A stretch of 64,000 bases of DNA from Paludisphaera borealis (GTDB lineage: Bacteria; Planctomycetota; Planctomycetia; Isosphaerales; Isosphaeraceae), in assembly GCF_001956985.1 (NCBI RefSeq), contig NZ_CP019082.1:2232001-2296000 (forward strand), read 5' to 3'. The notes under the pieces are model-generated. The model searched no databases. It saw only the letters and a list, made by a program, of their open reading frames with translations, and was not told the DNA's origin. Below are positions 43,744 through 53,143 of the stretch, in pieces; the first letter of the stretch is position 1, and the number at the start of each line of letters is the position of its first letter. Position numbers and translations under genes: made by a program.

Positions 43744-45069
43744 TCACAGCCCCGGAACTTCCCACCCGCTCCGATACGACTTGCGGACGAAGGCGTTGGC
43801 CTCGGGGACGTTCGTCACCTTGAGGCCGGCCGCGTCCCATTCGAGGGTCGTCTTGCGGAAGCGGGTGGAGAGGCAGCCGAGCAGGACCGTCTCCGTGAGC
43901 GGGCCCGAGTAAGCGAACGGGGCCGAGGTTTCGCCGTTGCCCCGGCAGGCCTCGATGAACTGAACGTAGTGGTCGTTGCCGCCCGGATTGGGGAGCTTGT
44001 ACTCCTTGAACTTGTCGTCCGGCAGCAGGATGGGCGCGTCGATGTACGGCGAGTAGAGAACCCCCTCGGAACCGATGTAGATCGATCCCTGGTCCGACAT
44101 CGCGCGCTTGCCGATGAGCGATTTGACTTCTTCCGAAGGTCGCTGCGCGCCGTTGTACCAGTGGAGAGTCAGCTCGTCAGTCGTGTGCGGTGTCTTCGGG
44201 AAGACGTAGCGCACCCGATTATCGAGACCCCAACTGTCGGAGTTGGGCGCGTCGCCGTCGGAGCGGACCGACTTGGGGGCGGTCAGGGCCAGCGACGCAT
44301 AGACCGGGTCGAGGATGTGGCAACCCATGTCGCCGAACGTCCCGGTGCCGAAGTCGAGCCGCTTCCGCCATTCGCCCGGATGGTAGTACCCCTCGATGAA
44401 CGAGCGCGGCGACGCGACGCCCAGCCAGGCGTCCCAGTTCAATTGGGCCGGTACGGAGTCCTGACGGGCGGGCCGAGGGTTCCTGTCGCCCCAGTCCTTG
44501 CCGCTCCAGCTATGCACTTCCTTCACCTTGCCGATCGCGCCCGCCTGGATGGTCGCGACGACCGTTCGGTGAACTTCATGCGAGTGGATCTGGATACCCA
44601 TCTGCGTAACGAGCTTCTTGTCGCGGGCCGCTTCGGTCAAGCGGCGGGCTTCGTAGATCGTCTGCGTGAGCGGCTTCTGGGTGTAGACGTGCAGCCCGCG
44701 CTCCATGGCGCTCATCGTGATCGGGGCGTGCATGTGGTCGGGAGTCGAGATGTTGACCGAGTTGAGGCTCTTTTCCTTGTCGAGCAGCTCGCGCCAATCC
44801 TGGTAGATCTTCACGCCGGGGAACAGCTTTTGAACCTGCTCCGTCCGGGCGAGATCGACGTCCGCAACGGCGACGAGCTTGAAGTGCTTGCTGGCCGACA
44901 GGCTCTGGATGTCGGCGAGCGCCATTCCCGACGCGCCGAAGCTGGCGTGAAGGACCGTCTCGCTCGGCGCGGCGAAGGCGTGGCTGCGAAACGCGGAAGG
45001 AGCGCAAAAAGCGGCGGCGGCCGCCATCTGCTTCATTGCGAAACGTCGGGAGACGCGCGAATCAGCCAT
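43744..45069 (-). CDS. Tat-exported Gfo/Idh/MocA oxidoreductase
   Basis: A 441-residue member of the secreted Gfo/Idh/MocA group widespread in Planctomycetes. The N-terminus has a twin-arginine-type signal (SRVSRRFAMKQMAAAAAFCA). The Rossmann region is degenerate at the first strand (HASFGASGMALADIQ), then LVAVADVDLAR, VNISTPDHMHAPI and HVYTQKPLTQTI with the EKP-equivalent lysine. The C half has FGDMGCHILDP. The predicted site is the periplasm, probably with a tightly bound cofactor carried across by Tat. ATG 45069 follows AAAGGAA. It diverges from the cytochrome-domain gene. Confidence 0.88.
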   Translation of the reverse strand: MADSRVSRRFAMKQMAAAAAFCAPSAFRSHAFAAPSETVLHASFGASGMALADIQSLSASKHFKLVAVADVDLARTEQVQKLFPGVKIYQDWRELLDKEKSLNSVNISTPDHMHAPITMSAMERGLHVYTQKPLTQTIYEARRLTEAARDKKLVTQMGIQIHSHEVHRTVVATIQAGAIGKVKEVHSWSGKDWGDRNPRPARQDSVPAQLNWDAWLGVASPRSFIEGYYHPGEWRKRLDFGTGTFGDMGCHILDPVYASLALTAPKSVRSDGDAPNSDSWGLDNRVRYVFPKTPHTTDELTLHWYNGAQRPSEEVKSLIGKRAMSDQGSIYIGSEGVLYSPYIDAPILLPDDKFKEYKLPNPGGNDHYVQFIEACRGNGETSAPFAYSGPLTETVLLGCLSTRFRKTTLEWDAAGLKVTNVPEANAFVRKSYRSGWEVPGL

Positions 45070-45252
45070 CAACGGTCATTCCTTTCTTTAAACTTTGCTT
45101 AACTCGACTCAAACATTTTACGAGGCGCTGCGTGAGTGGACAACCGGGAGCGCCGCCGCGGTGGCGTGCGGCTCCTCGGGACACGGAGAGAGGCGGCCGT
45201 TTGAGTCCGTTGATTATCGGCAAGCCGTCTCGCCTTTCAGGTTAAACTTTCG

Positions 45253-45258
45253 TATAAT
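45253..45258 (+). promoter_or_regulatory. Putative -10 element for the DUF1592/DUF1552 pair
   Basis: A perfect TATAAT occurs in an AT-rich patch (TTAAACTTTCGTATAATC) 61 bases before ATG 45319, unusual in this GC-rich sequence. No convincing -35 box is seen at the expected distance, so the call is tentative. Confidence 0.35.
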
Positions 45259-45318
45259 CTTCCGTGAGCGCCCACGCCCACCCAAGCTTGCCGCCCACCC
45301 CGCCTGGCTGGAGATGCG

Positions 45319-47685
45319 ATGATGCCCATGACTGGGATTGCAAGAATCCTGGCCGCCGCGATGCTCTCCCTCCCCGCCGTGGCGAGCCCGCTCTTCGCCG
45401 AACCCCCGGTCGGCCCTCCGGCCCCGGCCGCTGTCGATCCGAACGCCGCGTCCGCGCCGGTGCGGGCGATGTTCACGAAGTACTGCAACGCCTGCCACGT
45501 CGGCGAGAAGGCCAAGGGGGGCGTCGACCTGGAGAAGCTGCTCGGCCAGGGGCCGCCGGCGAGCCACCGCAAGCCCTGGGCGCGGCTCAAGGAGAACGTC
45601 GAGGGGGGGACGATGCCCCCGGACGATCATCCCCAGCCGTCGCAGGAGGAGATCAACGCCCTCCGCGATTGGGTCGACGCCGAGCTGAAGAAGATCGACT
45701 GCGGCCGGACGGTCGATCCCGGTCGCGTGACGATCCGCAGGCTCAACCGGGTCGAGTACGACAACACGATCCGCGACCTGCTGGGGGTCGACTTCCATCC
45801 CGCCGACGACTTCCCGTCGGACGACGTCGGCTACGGCTTCGACAACATCGGCGACGTCCTCTCGCTGCCGCCGATCCTGATGGAGAAGTACCTCGCGGCG
45901 GCCGAGACCATCGCCGAGCAGGCCATCGTGACCGGCTCGAACGCGCGGCCGTTGGTGAAATCGTACGACGCCGACAGCATGTCGGCGGCCGACGGCGAGC
46001 CGCAGGACGACGCCCGGATCTTGACGAGCGACGGCGAAATCGCCGTTGCGCACGCGTTCCCCCGCGACGCCGCCTACATCGTCCGGGTTCGGGCCTACGG
46101 CCAGCAGGCCGGCAAAGAGCCGGTGAAGATGGCGATCCTGGTCGACGGCAAGACGCTTAAAACAGTCGAGGTCAAGGCGAAGTCGGGGGCGCCCGAAATC
46201 TACGAGGTGCGCGAGAAACTCCGCCACGGCTCGCGACGCGTGGGGGCGGCGTTTCTCAACGACTTCTACGACCCGGACAACCCCGACGAACAGCAGCGCG
46301 ACCGCAACCTGGTGGTTGAGTCGATCGAGATCGAAGGCCCGATCACCGCCAAGGACGACCCCCTGCCCGAGAGCCACAAGCGGCTGATCTTCCGCACGCC
46401 CAAGAAGCCCGAGGAATTCCCCGAGTGCGCCTCGGCGGTGCTCGAGAAATTCATGTTGCGCGCGTTCCGGCGACCCGTGACCGGCGGCGAGGTCTCCAAG
46501 CTGGTCCGGCTCGTCGAGATGGCTCGCGAGAACGGCGACAGCTTCGAGCGCGGCGTTCAGCTCGCCGTGCAAGCGGTCCTGGCCTCGCCGCAGTTCCTCT
46601 TCCGGGTCGAGCTGTACCGCCCCAAGCGGGACAAAAAGGGCAAGCCGATCAACGCCGAGTCGGGCGCCCCGCTGAACCCGTTCGAGATCGCGTCGCGGCT
46701 GTCGTACTTCCTCTGGAGCAGCATGCCCGACGACGAGCTGTTCAAGCTCGCCCTCGACGGCGGCCTCACCAAGGACGAGGTGCTCGAAAAGCAGGCCAAG
46801 CGGATGCTCCGCGACCCCAAGGCCCAGGCGTTCGTCGAGAACTTCGCGGGCCAGTGGCTCCAGCTTCGCCTCCTCAAAACGGTCAACCCCGACCGCGGCC
46901 AGTTCGCGACGTTCGACGAGCCGCTCCGCAACGCCATGCAGCAAGAGAGCGAGCTGTTCTTCGCGTCGATCATGCGCGAGGACAAGAGCGTCCTGGACTT
47001 CATCGACAGCGACTACACGTTCCTGAACGAGCGGCTCGCCCAGCACTATGGAATTCCCGACGTCACGGGGCCCCAATTCCGCCGCGTGAAGCTCAAGGGC
47101 AAGGAACGGGGCGGCCTGATCACCCAGGCGAGCGTGCTGACCGTGACGTCGAACGCCTCGCGCACCTCGCCGGTGAAGCGCGGCAAGTGGGTGCTCGAAC
47201 AGATTCTGGGAAGCCCTCCGCCCCCCGCGCCGCCCAACGTCCCGCAGCTTGCCGACGACGCCAAGGGGGTCTTGACCGGGACGCTCCGCCAGCGGATGGA
47301 GCAGCACCGTTCCGACCCGAGCTGCGCGTCGTGCCACGCGCGGCTCGACCCTCCCGGTTTCGGTCTCGAGAACTACGACGCCGTCGGCGCGTGGCGGGCG
47401 AAGGAGGGGGAGTTCCCGATCGACGCCTCGGCCAAGCTGCCCACCGGCGAGTCGTTCAGCGGAGCCGCCGAGTTGAAGGCGATCCTCTACAAGACCCGCA
47501 AGACCGAGTTCGTCACGTGTTTGAGTGAGAAGATGCTCACCTACGCCCTCGGACGCGGCCTCGAAGACTTCGACGTCTGCACGGTCGAGAAGATCGTGAA
47601 GGACGTATCCGCCGATCAGTACCGTTTCTCCCGCATGGTCCTGGAAATCGTCAAGAGCGACCCATTCCGGAAGCGCCGAGGATAA
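45319..47685 (+). CDS. Exported cytochrome-domain DUF1587/1592/1588/1585 protein
   Basis: A 788-residue secreted protein characteristic of Planctomycetes. A signal peptide is followed by a cytochrome-c-like domain with a haem site CNACH (C56-C59-H60). Then come DUF1587 (IRRLNRVEYDNTIRDLLGVD), a carbohydrate-binding-like middle region, DUF1592 (LRAFRRPVTGGEVSKL, ASRLSYFLWSSMPDDELF), DUF1588 (VLTVTSNASRTSPVKRGKWV) and DUF1585 (EKMLTYALGRGLEDFD). DUF1588 contains a second possible haem-type motif, CASCH. The role is unknown; electron transfer during polymer breakdown has been suggested for such proteins. The next gene, 10 bp downstream, is its usual partner. Confidence 0.92.
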   Translation: MMPMTGIARILAAAMLSLPAVASPLFAEPPVGPPAPAAVDPNAASAPVRAMFTKYCNACHVGEKAKGGVDLEKLLGQGPPASHRKPWARLKENVEGGTMPPDDHPQPSQEEINALRDWVDAELKKIDCGRTVDPGRVTIRRLNRVEYDNTIRDLLGVDFHPADDFPSDDVGYGFDNIGDVLSLPPILMEKYLAAAETIAEQAIVTGSNARPLVKSYDADSMSAADGEPQDDARILTSDGEIAVAHAFPRDAAYIVRVRAYGQQAGKEPVKMAILVDGKTLKTVEVKAKSGAPEIYEVREKLRHGSRRVGAAFLNDFYDPDNPDEQQRDRNLVVESIEIEGPITAKDDPLPESHKRLIFRTPKKPEEFPECASAVLEKFMLRAFRRPVTGGEVSKLVRLVEMARENGDSFERGVQLAVQAVLASPQFLFRVELYRPKRDKKGKPINAESGAPLNPFEIASRLSYFLWSSMPDDELFKLALDGGLTKDEVLEKQAKRMLRDPKAQAFVENFAGQWLQLRLLKTVNPDRGQFATFDEPLRNAMQQESELFFASIMREDKSVLDFIDSDYTFLNERLAQHYGIPDVTGPQFRRVKLKGKERGGLITQASVLTVTSNASRTSPVKRGKWVLEQILGSPPPPAPPNVPQLADDAKGVLTGTLRQRMEQHRSDPSCASCHARLDPPGFGLENYDAVGAWRAKEGEFPIDASAKLPTGESFSGAAELKAILYKTRKTEFVTCLSEKMLTYALGRGLEDFDVCTVEKIVKDVSADQYRFSRMVLEIVKSDPFRKRRG

Positions 47686-47695
47686 GGAGCTGAAC

Positions 47696-49045
47696 ATGAG
47701 CCGACCTTCACGGATTTCCCGCCGCGCGATCTTGCGGGGAGTGGGCGCCACGATCGCCCTGCCCTGGATGGAAGCCATGGCGCCGGCCGCCGGCCTGGGC
47801 GGTCCGTCGGGCGCCGCGCCCGTCGCCCCCAAGCGGATGGCCTTCTTCTACGTCCCCAACGGCGTCCACATGCAGGACTGGAAGCCGAAGGACGAAGGGG
47901 CGGGCTACAACCTCCCCTGGATTCTCGAACCGCTGGCCTCGGTCAAGGACGACCTGCTGGTCCTCAGCGGCCTCGAACAGCACAACGGCCAGGCCCTCGG
48001 CGACGGCCCCGGCGACCACGCGCGGTCGCTCTCCTCGTTCCTGACCGGCGCCCATCCCTACAAGACCGACGGCGCGAACATCAAGGTCGGGATCTCGGTC
48101 GACCAGATGGCGGCCGTCCACATCGGCGGTCGCACGCGGCTGCCGTCGCTGGAGCTGGGCATCGAGCGCGGCGGCCAGTCGGGCAACTGCGATTCGGGGT
48201 ACAGTTGCGCTTACTCGTCGAACATCTCGTGGCGGTCGGCGACGACGCCGATGGCCAAGGAGGTCAACCCCCGATTCGTCTTCGACCGCCTGTTCAGTGG
48301 GCGCGGCAAGACCGGAACGGCCGCCGAACGGCAGAAGCGCGAGTTGTACGAGCGGAGCATCCTCGATTACGTCCTCGAAGACGCCCAGTCGCTTCGCGGC
48401 CGGATCGGGCTCAACGACCGTCGCAAGATGGACGAGTACCTGACCTCGGTCCGCGAGATCGAACAGCGGATCGCCAAGGCCGAGACCCCGGTGCAGCTCG
48501 ACGGCGGCGTCGCGCGGCCGTCGGGCGTCCCGAAGGACTACGCCGAGCACGTCCGGCTGATGTTCGAGTTGATCGCCCTGGCCTTCCAGACCGACACGAC
48601 CCGGATCTGCACCTTCATGTTCGCCAACGAGGGGAGCAGCCGCCCCTACCCGTTCCTGGACGTTCCCGAAGGCCACCACGACCTGTCGCACCACGGCGGC
48701 GACGCCAAGAAGCACGCCAAGATCCGCAAGATCAACCGGTTCCACATCGAGGAGTTCGGACGCCTGCTGACCAGGCTCAAGTCGATCCGCGAGGGAGATC
48801 AGTCGGTCCTCGACAACTCGATGATCGTCTACGGCAGCGGCATCGGCGACGGCGACCGCCACAACCACGACGACCTCCCGGTCCTCTTCGCCGGCAAAGG
48901 CGGCGGCTCGATCAAGACCGGCCGTCACGTCGTCTACAAGCCGGAACCGCTCAACAACCTCTACCTCTCGATGCTCGACAAGATGGGCGTCCCCTGCGAC
49001 CGCATCGGCGACAGCACGGGCAAGCTTGGCAAGCTCGACGGCTGA
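47696..49045 (+). CDS. Tat-exported DUF1552 protein
   Basis: A 449-residue DUF1552 protein with a twin-arginine signal (SRISRRAILRGVGATIALPW). Recognisable segments are RMAFFYVPNGVHM, LSGLEQHNGQALGDGPGDHA, FANEGSSRPYPFL, GHHDLSHHG and SMIVYGSGIGDGDRHNHDDL. Histidine/aspartate clusters suggest a metal site, as in the related DUF1501 sulfatase/phosphatase-like proteins. It sits 10 bp after the cytochrome-domain gene with AAGGAG as ribosome binding site, so the two form an operon seen repeatedly in planctomycete genomes. The substrate is unknown. Confidence 0.92.
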   Translation: MSRPSRISRRAILRGVGATIALPWMEAMAPAAGLGGPSGAAPVAPKRMAFFYVPNGVHMQDWKPKDEGAGYNLPWILEPLASVKDDLLVLSGLEQHNGQALGDGPGDHARSLSSFLTGAHPYKTDGANIKVGISVDQMAAVHIGGRTRLPSLELGIERGGQSGNCDSGYSCAYSSNISWRSATTPMAKEVNPRFVFDRLFSGRGKTGTAAERQKRELYERSILDYVLEDAQSLRGRIGLNDRRKMDEYLTSVREIEQRIAKAETPVQLDGGVARPSGVPKDYAEHVRLMFELIALAFQTDTTRICTFMFANEGSSRPYPFLDVPEGHHDLSHHGGDAKKHAKIRKINRFHIEEFGRLLTRLKSIREGDQSVLDNSMIVYGSGIGDGDRHNHDDLPVLFAGKGGGSIKTGRHVVYKPEPLNNLYLSMLDKMGVPCDRIGDSTGKLGKLDG

Positions 49046-49073
49046 CCGAGCGAGGCTTGAGCACAAGCGCTGT

Positions 49074-50102
49074 TCATTTCTCTCCGCACGCCGACAGAGC
49101 CATCAGGGCGAAGCCGGTTCCGGCGTGGGTAAGGTAGTGGGCGTGGTCGAGGCTCGGCGAGCGAGTGAACCACCGCCCGGAGGCGCGCTGGTGGGTCTTG
49201 AGCCACGCGACGCCCCGCCGGATCGGCTCGGCGTCCGGGGCCACGCCCGCTTTCCGTAGCACGTAGACGACGTAGCCCGTGCCGTAGCCGTCGGAAGGGG
49301 CGTCCTCGGGGTTCGCCGTCCCGTCGCGCCGCTCCCATTTCCCCAGCGAGGTGAGGCACCAACCGCCGTCGGGGCGCTGCTTGGCAAGGAGGTCGGCGAT
49401 CGTCCGCTCGCGGTCGGCCTTGTCCATCAGGTCGTCGACGCCGGCCGAGGCCCAGAGCAGCAACGCCCGATGGTGAAGGTGGGGAGCTGGCGTGGCCCGA
49501 AGATAGCCGCGAAGCTTGTCGAGCCCGCGCCGGGCCGCATCGGTCTCCTTGTACGCTTCCGGAGCGTGGCCGGCCGCGATCGCGGCGAGGACCGTCCCGT
49601 AATAGTCGTCGTCCTCGGAGGGGGGCAGGTCGCAGTCGAACCAGTTCCAGCCCCCGTCGGGCCGCTGGATCGTCCACATCCGATCGAGCGCGGCGCGGGT
49701 GATCGGGTGGAGCTTGCCGGTCGAGGCGGCGTCGTTGAACGCGAGGGCCGCCGCGGTGGCGACGATCTCCCCCTCCGCGATCGGCTTGGCCGATTTCTCG
49801 GGCTTATCCCAACCGCCGGCCCGGCCCTCGAAGAAGTTTCGGACTTCGAGCAGCTCGGGCGATTCCTTGACCAGCGGCCCGGCCATCATGTGCGCGTAGT
49901 TCGTGTGGCAGGTGCCGCACTTCCGCTCCCGCGTCCATTTGACGGAGACCTCGCCGAGGAATCGCGCCCCGCGCTCGGTCGAGAATTCGCCCATGGCCTC
50001 CGTGTCGGAATTCGGGCCGAGCTTGGCCGGCGCGTCGGCGCCGAAGCCGAGGGCGGGAATGAGAACGCTCAAGGCGAACAGCAACGTCGTTCGTGGGGAC
50101 AT
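49074..50102 (-). CDS. Exported prenyltransferase-repeat protein with CxxCH motif
   Basis: A 342-residue secreted protein. A signal peptide (TLLFALSVLIPALGFGA) is followed by a haem-c type motif CGTCH (C62-C65-H66). The remainder is an alpha-alpha barrel of squalene-cyclase/prenyltransferase-type repeats (TIQRPDGGWNWFDCDLPPSE, LLAKQRPDGGWCLTSLG, GVAWLKTHQRASGRWF). The DxDD motif of squalene-hopene cyclases is not seen; DDDYYG is the nearest acidic patch, so cyclase activity is doubtful. It may be a c-type cytochrome built on a barrel scaffold. It is convergent with the DUF1552 gene. Confidence 0.8.
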   Translation of the reverse strand: MSPRTTLLFALSVLIPALGFGADAPAKLGPNSDTEAMGEFSTERGARFLGEVSVKWTRERKCGTCHTNYAHMMAGPLVKESPELLEVRNFFEGRAGGWDKPEKSAKPIAEGEIVATAAALAFNDAASTGKLHPITRAALDRMWTIQRPDGGWNWFDCDLPPSEDDDYYGTVLAAIAAGHAPEAYKETDAARRGLDKLRGYLRATPAPHLHHRALLLWASAGVDDLMDKADRERTIADLLAKQRPDGGWCLTSLGKWERRDGTANPEDAPSDGYGTGYVVYVLRKAGVAPDAEPIRRGVAWLKTHQRASGRWFTRSPSLDHAHYLTHAGTGFALMALSACGEK

Positions 50103-50186
50103 CGGAAGCCTCCGCCGGATTTCAGGGTCGACCCGCGGATCATCCTATCGGCGAAACGCAACCAAGTCTCCCCTCCACCGACACGG

Positions 50187-52001
50187 TCAGACGTCCAGCC
50201 CCACGGCGCGCATCAGGGCGAGGGCGTTGGAGTGCTGGACGACGCCGGGGTGCATCCGGTAGTCGAACCGCATGCGGCCGTCTTCGAAGTGGTCTTCGAA
50301 GTGGACGTTGAGCGTCCGGGGGCCGAGGCCGGCGACGACGTCGGCGAGGGCCAAATCGTGGGTCGTGATCAGGCCGATGCTCCCACGTTCGAGGAGGCCG
50401 CGAAGGACCGCTTCCGCGCCGATGCGGCGGTCGTGCGAGTTCGTCCCGCTGAACAGCTCGTCGAGCAGGAACAAGAGCGGGATTGGCCCGCGTGAGACGT
50501 CGACGATCTGCCGGACCCGGGTGATCTCCGCATAGAACCGCGACTTGCCGGCCTGGAGCGAATCCTGGACGCGGAGCGTCGCGCCCACAGCCAGTGGCGC
50601 GATCCGCAGCCGCTTCGCGCGAACCGGCGAGCCGGCCAGGGCCATGACCGTCGAGACCCCGATCGATCGCAGCAGCGTGCTCTTGCCCGACATGTTCGAT
50701 CCGCTGACGACCAAAGCGTGAATCTCGCCGCCCAGCGTCACGTCGTTGACGACGCAATCAAGGCGGGGGAGCAACGGATGTCCCAGGCCCTCGGCCTCGT
50801 AGCAGACCTGATCGACGACGATCTCGGGGAACGGGTCGCCCGGATTCTCGGCCGCGTAGGCCGCCAGGGCCGAGAGCGCCTCGAAGTCGCCGACGGCCGC
50901 GAGCCAACGGCCGATGGCCGGGCCCGACTCGGCCCGCCAGGCGTCGATCGCCATCGCTAACTGTGTTCCCCAGAGCATTACGGCGGCGAACGGCGCGAAG
51001 AACTGGTTGTTCCGGCAGTCGAGCAGGTGGATCAAACGCGCGAGCCGCTGAATCTGCTTCGACGCCGGCCGCCCCTCGGTTTCGAGCGCCTTGCGAAGCG
51101 ACAAGAGCAACGGCGTCTCTAACGGCTCGCGTTCCAGACGTTCGAGCAGGCCCGAAAGTAACACCAGGTCGTGCCCGCGCTCATCGACGGCCGCCACGAC
51201 GTGCTTCACGCGCTTCGCCAGCCACATCGCGAAGGTCCCCTCGACAGCCAGCATGAAGAACATCGGCAACAGGCCCGTGTCGAAGAACAGCCAGCCGATC
51301 ACGGAAGAGACGCCGAGGATGGAAAGCGTCAGAGTCGCAACGTGGATTGACCGGTCGGGAAAGACCCGGGGGGCGTTCCCCCATTCCGCGAGCACCACCG
51401 GATCGAGCCCCGCCCGGACGTCGGCGCCGAGCAATTCGAGGTCTTCGCGAAGGTCGAGGCGCGGGCGCAGCTCGTCCACCGCCTGGTGCCGGGCGGCGAT
51501 CACCTCGGGCGTCGCCGGAGCCAGCAGCCAGGACGCCAGAGCCTCCTCGCCGGCCCGCGTCCGCGCCGTGCAGAGGCGTTCGAACAGCGAGCCCGGCCCG
51601 AACAGGTCGAGATCCGCCGCGTAGGGGTGTTCGAGGTCGAGGAAATTCAAGCCCTGGACGCCGCCGCCGGCCCAGCGGTCCTCCATCCGGGCCAGCCCCC
51701 GCTTGTAGAAGTCGATCGCCCGGTTCGCGCGGCGGGCGCGCAGCCGGATCGGCTCGTGCACCAGCAAGAGCGCAACGAAGGCCGCGCCCGGAGCCGCCAG
51801 CCAGACCGCCGACGGCCGACCCAGCCGGTAGACGAAGAAGGCGAGGGCCAGGGCCGCGACGAACACGATCAGCCGGGCGTCGGCCACGCGGCGGTCGACC
51901 CGCTCCCAGCGCGCGAGGGCCCGCTCGTGGTTCGCCTGACGACGAGTGTATTCGGAGTGGAGATCGTCGCACGCGGGCGGAAGAGCTTGGCGTTCGAGCA
52001 T
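50187..52001 (-). CDS. Membrane-associated MutS-family ATPase
   Basis: A 604-residue MutS homologue without mismatch-recognition domains. Two pairs of hydrophobic helices lie at about residues 40-75 and 215-255. The C-terminal ATPase has Walker A SGSNMSGKST (K440), a Walker B region LLFLLDELFSGTNSHDR, and the signature histidine in LITTHDLALAD. It is similar to the short, membrane-containing MutS-like group; a role in mismatch repair is unlikely. ATG 52001 was chosen; the open frame upstream is low-complexity and overlaps the promoter region of the divergent operon. A promoter region of 277 bp separates it from that operon. Confidence 0.82.
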   Translation of the reverse strand: MLERQALPPACDDLHSEYTRRQANHERALARWERVDRRVADARLIVFVAALALAFFVYRLGRPSAVWLAAPGAAFVALLLVHEPIRLRARRANRAIDFYKRGLARMEDRWAGGGVQGLNFLDLEHPYAADLDLFGPGSLFERLCTARTRAGEEALASWLLAPATPEVIAARHQAVDELRPRLDLREDLELLGADVRAGLDPVVLAEWGNAPRVFPDRSIHVATLTLSILGVSSVIGWLFFDTGLLPMFFMLAVEGTFAMWLAKRVKHVVAAVDERGHDLVLLSGLLERLEREPLETPLLLSLRKALETEGRPASKQIQRLARLIHLLDCRNNQFFAPFAAVMLWGTQLAMAIDAWRAESGPAIGRWLAAVGDFEALSALAAYAAENPGDPFPEIVVDQVCYEAEGLGHPLLPRLDCVVNDVTLGGEIHALVVSGSNMSGKSTLLRSIGVSTVMALAGSPVRAKRLRIAPLAVGATLRVQDSLQAGKSRFYAEITRVRQIVDVSRGPIPLLFLLDELFSGTNSHDRRIGAEAVLRGLLERGSIGLITTHDLALADVVAGLGPRTLNVHFEDHFEDGRMRFDYRMHPGVVQHSNALALMRAVGLDV

Positions 52002-52278
52002 ATTGGAGTCGTCACCGCGAAGTGTGGGAATCAATGATCCAACCGTAGCCGATCCCCGCTCCGGTCTCAAGCCGTCCACGTCGACGCTCCGCCGCGGTTC
52101 CGGGCGAGTGGGGCATCCCTTCCGGCCGCCGGAACGATTAGAATGGGCTTCGCCGACATCCTCGGTGCGTTCGCGAGGTCGTTTCGCCGTCGCTGGCGAC
52201 GTCCCGCCGCGCTGTGCTCGTCGCGTGCTCGTTCGAGCCGGCGAGTCCCAGGCTTCCACACGACGTGCGAGAGACGCA

Positions 52279-52902
52279 ATGAGCAGCCAGGTCGAGGCTC
52301 AGTCCATCGAGGCGCTCAAGGACTTCCGAACGGCGCTGGCGCTGTACGGCGAGGACACGCTCTCCGCGCTGGGAGCGGCCGAGGCCGAGGTCCGGCGCAC
52401 CGTGCTCTGGCTCCAGCAGGACCGACCGTACTACTGGCAAGAGCAGATCAAGCGGCGTCGCGAGCGAGTGGCGTCGGCCAAGGCCGACCTGTTCCGGCTC
52501 AGGCTCCAGAAGTCTCCCGAGCATCACCCGTCGATGGCCGAGCCCAAGGAACGGCTGCGGCTGGCCGAGGCGAGCCTGCAAGACGCCGAGAAGCGGCTCA
52601 TCCTGGTCCGTAAATGGCAGCCGGCGCTGCAACAGGCGATCCTCGAATATCACGGCGGCGTTCAGCGACTCAAGGACTTGGCCGCCAGCGACGTTCCGGG
52701 CGCCGTCGCCCTGCTCGGCCGCCTCGTCGACGCCCTTGAAGCTTACCTGCGGGTCGAAGTCCCCAGGGGAACGGCCGCCGAACCCGTGGGGGGCGTCGGG
52801 CGGTCGCCGGCCCACTTCGACGCGATCGCCGAGACCATACTGGATCAAGCCGCGCCCGTCGCCGCAGCCGACGAGGGGCCCGAAACACACGAGGACGCGT
52901 AG
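52279..52902 (+). CDS. Helical protein, first gene of the FtsK-type operon
   Basis: A 207-residue, strongly alpha-helical and charged protein of unknown family. Residues 10-145 form long amphipathic helices, likely coiled coil (ALGAAEAEVRRTVLWLQQD, IKRRRERVASAKADL, RLRLAEASLQDAEKRL), with a conserved-looking RPYYWQEQ segment. The C-terminal 50 residues are acidic and probably disordered. There is no signal peptide. The next gene starts one base after its stop, so it is translated together with the WXG100-like protein and the FtsK-type ATPase; it may be a substrate or an adaptor of that ATPase. Confidence 0.75.
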   Translation: MSSQVEAQSIEALKDFRTALALYGEDTLSALGAAEAEVRRTVLWLQQDRPYYWQEQIKRRRERVASAKADLFRLRLQKSPEHHPSMAEPKERLRLAEASLQDAEKRLILVRKWQPALQQAILEYHGGVQRLKDLAASDVPGAVALLGRLVDALEAYLRVEVPRGTAAEPVGGVGRSPAHFDAIAETILDQAAPVAAADEGPETHEDA

Positions 52903-52903
52903 C

Positions 52904-53143
52904 ATGGCGAACGCGAAGGTCGTGGCGGGAGCCACCCGTCTCAAACAGACGATCCGGGTCCTCAACGATCACTGGATGCTGACCGAGGCGACCTGGACCG
53001 ATTCGGTGCGGAAGCGGTTCGAGGACCGCCACCTCGCGCCGCTGTCGTCGGCCGTCGAGTCGGCGGTGATCGGCCTCCAGAAGCTCGCCGACGTGCTCGA
53101 TCAGGTCCGCCGCGACTGTTCCGACCGGAGTGAATCCCTGTGA
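52904..53143 (+). CDS. WXG100-like small helical hairpin protein
   Basis: A 79-residue protein composed of two predicted helices around a W-x-D turn (TEATWTDSVRKRFEDRHLAP, W31), followed by a helix ending QVRRDC. Size, two-helix layout and central tryptophan resemble WXG100/ESX proteins, which are exported by FtsK-type ATPases in type VII secretion; the third position is Asp instead of Gly, so assignment is tentative. Its stop overlaps the GTG start of the ATPase gene as GTGA, indicating coupled translation. Confidence 0.6.
   Translation: MANAKVVAGATRLKQTIRVLNDHWMLTEATWTDSVRKRFEDRHLAPLSSAVESAVIGLQKLADVLDQVRRDCSDRSESL

Noticed and set aside
45214-47832. 872-codon minus-strand frame opposite the DUF1592-type gene
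   Set aside because: Shadow frame; the plus strand encodes the full set of known domains.
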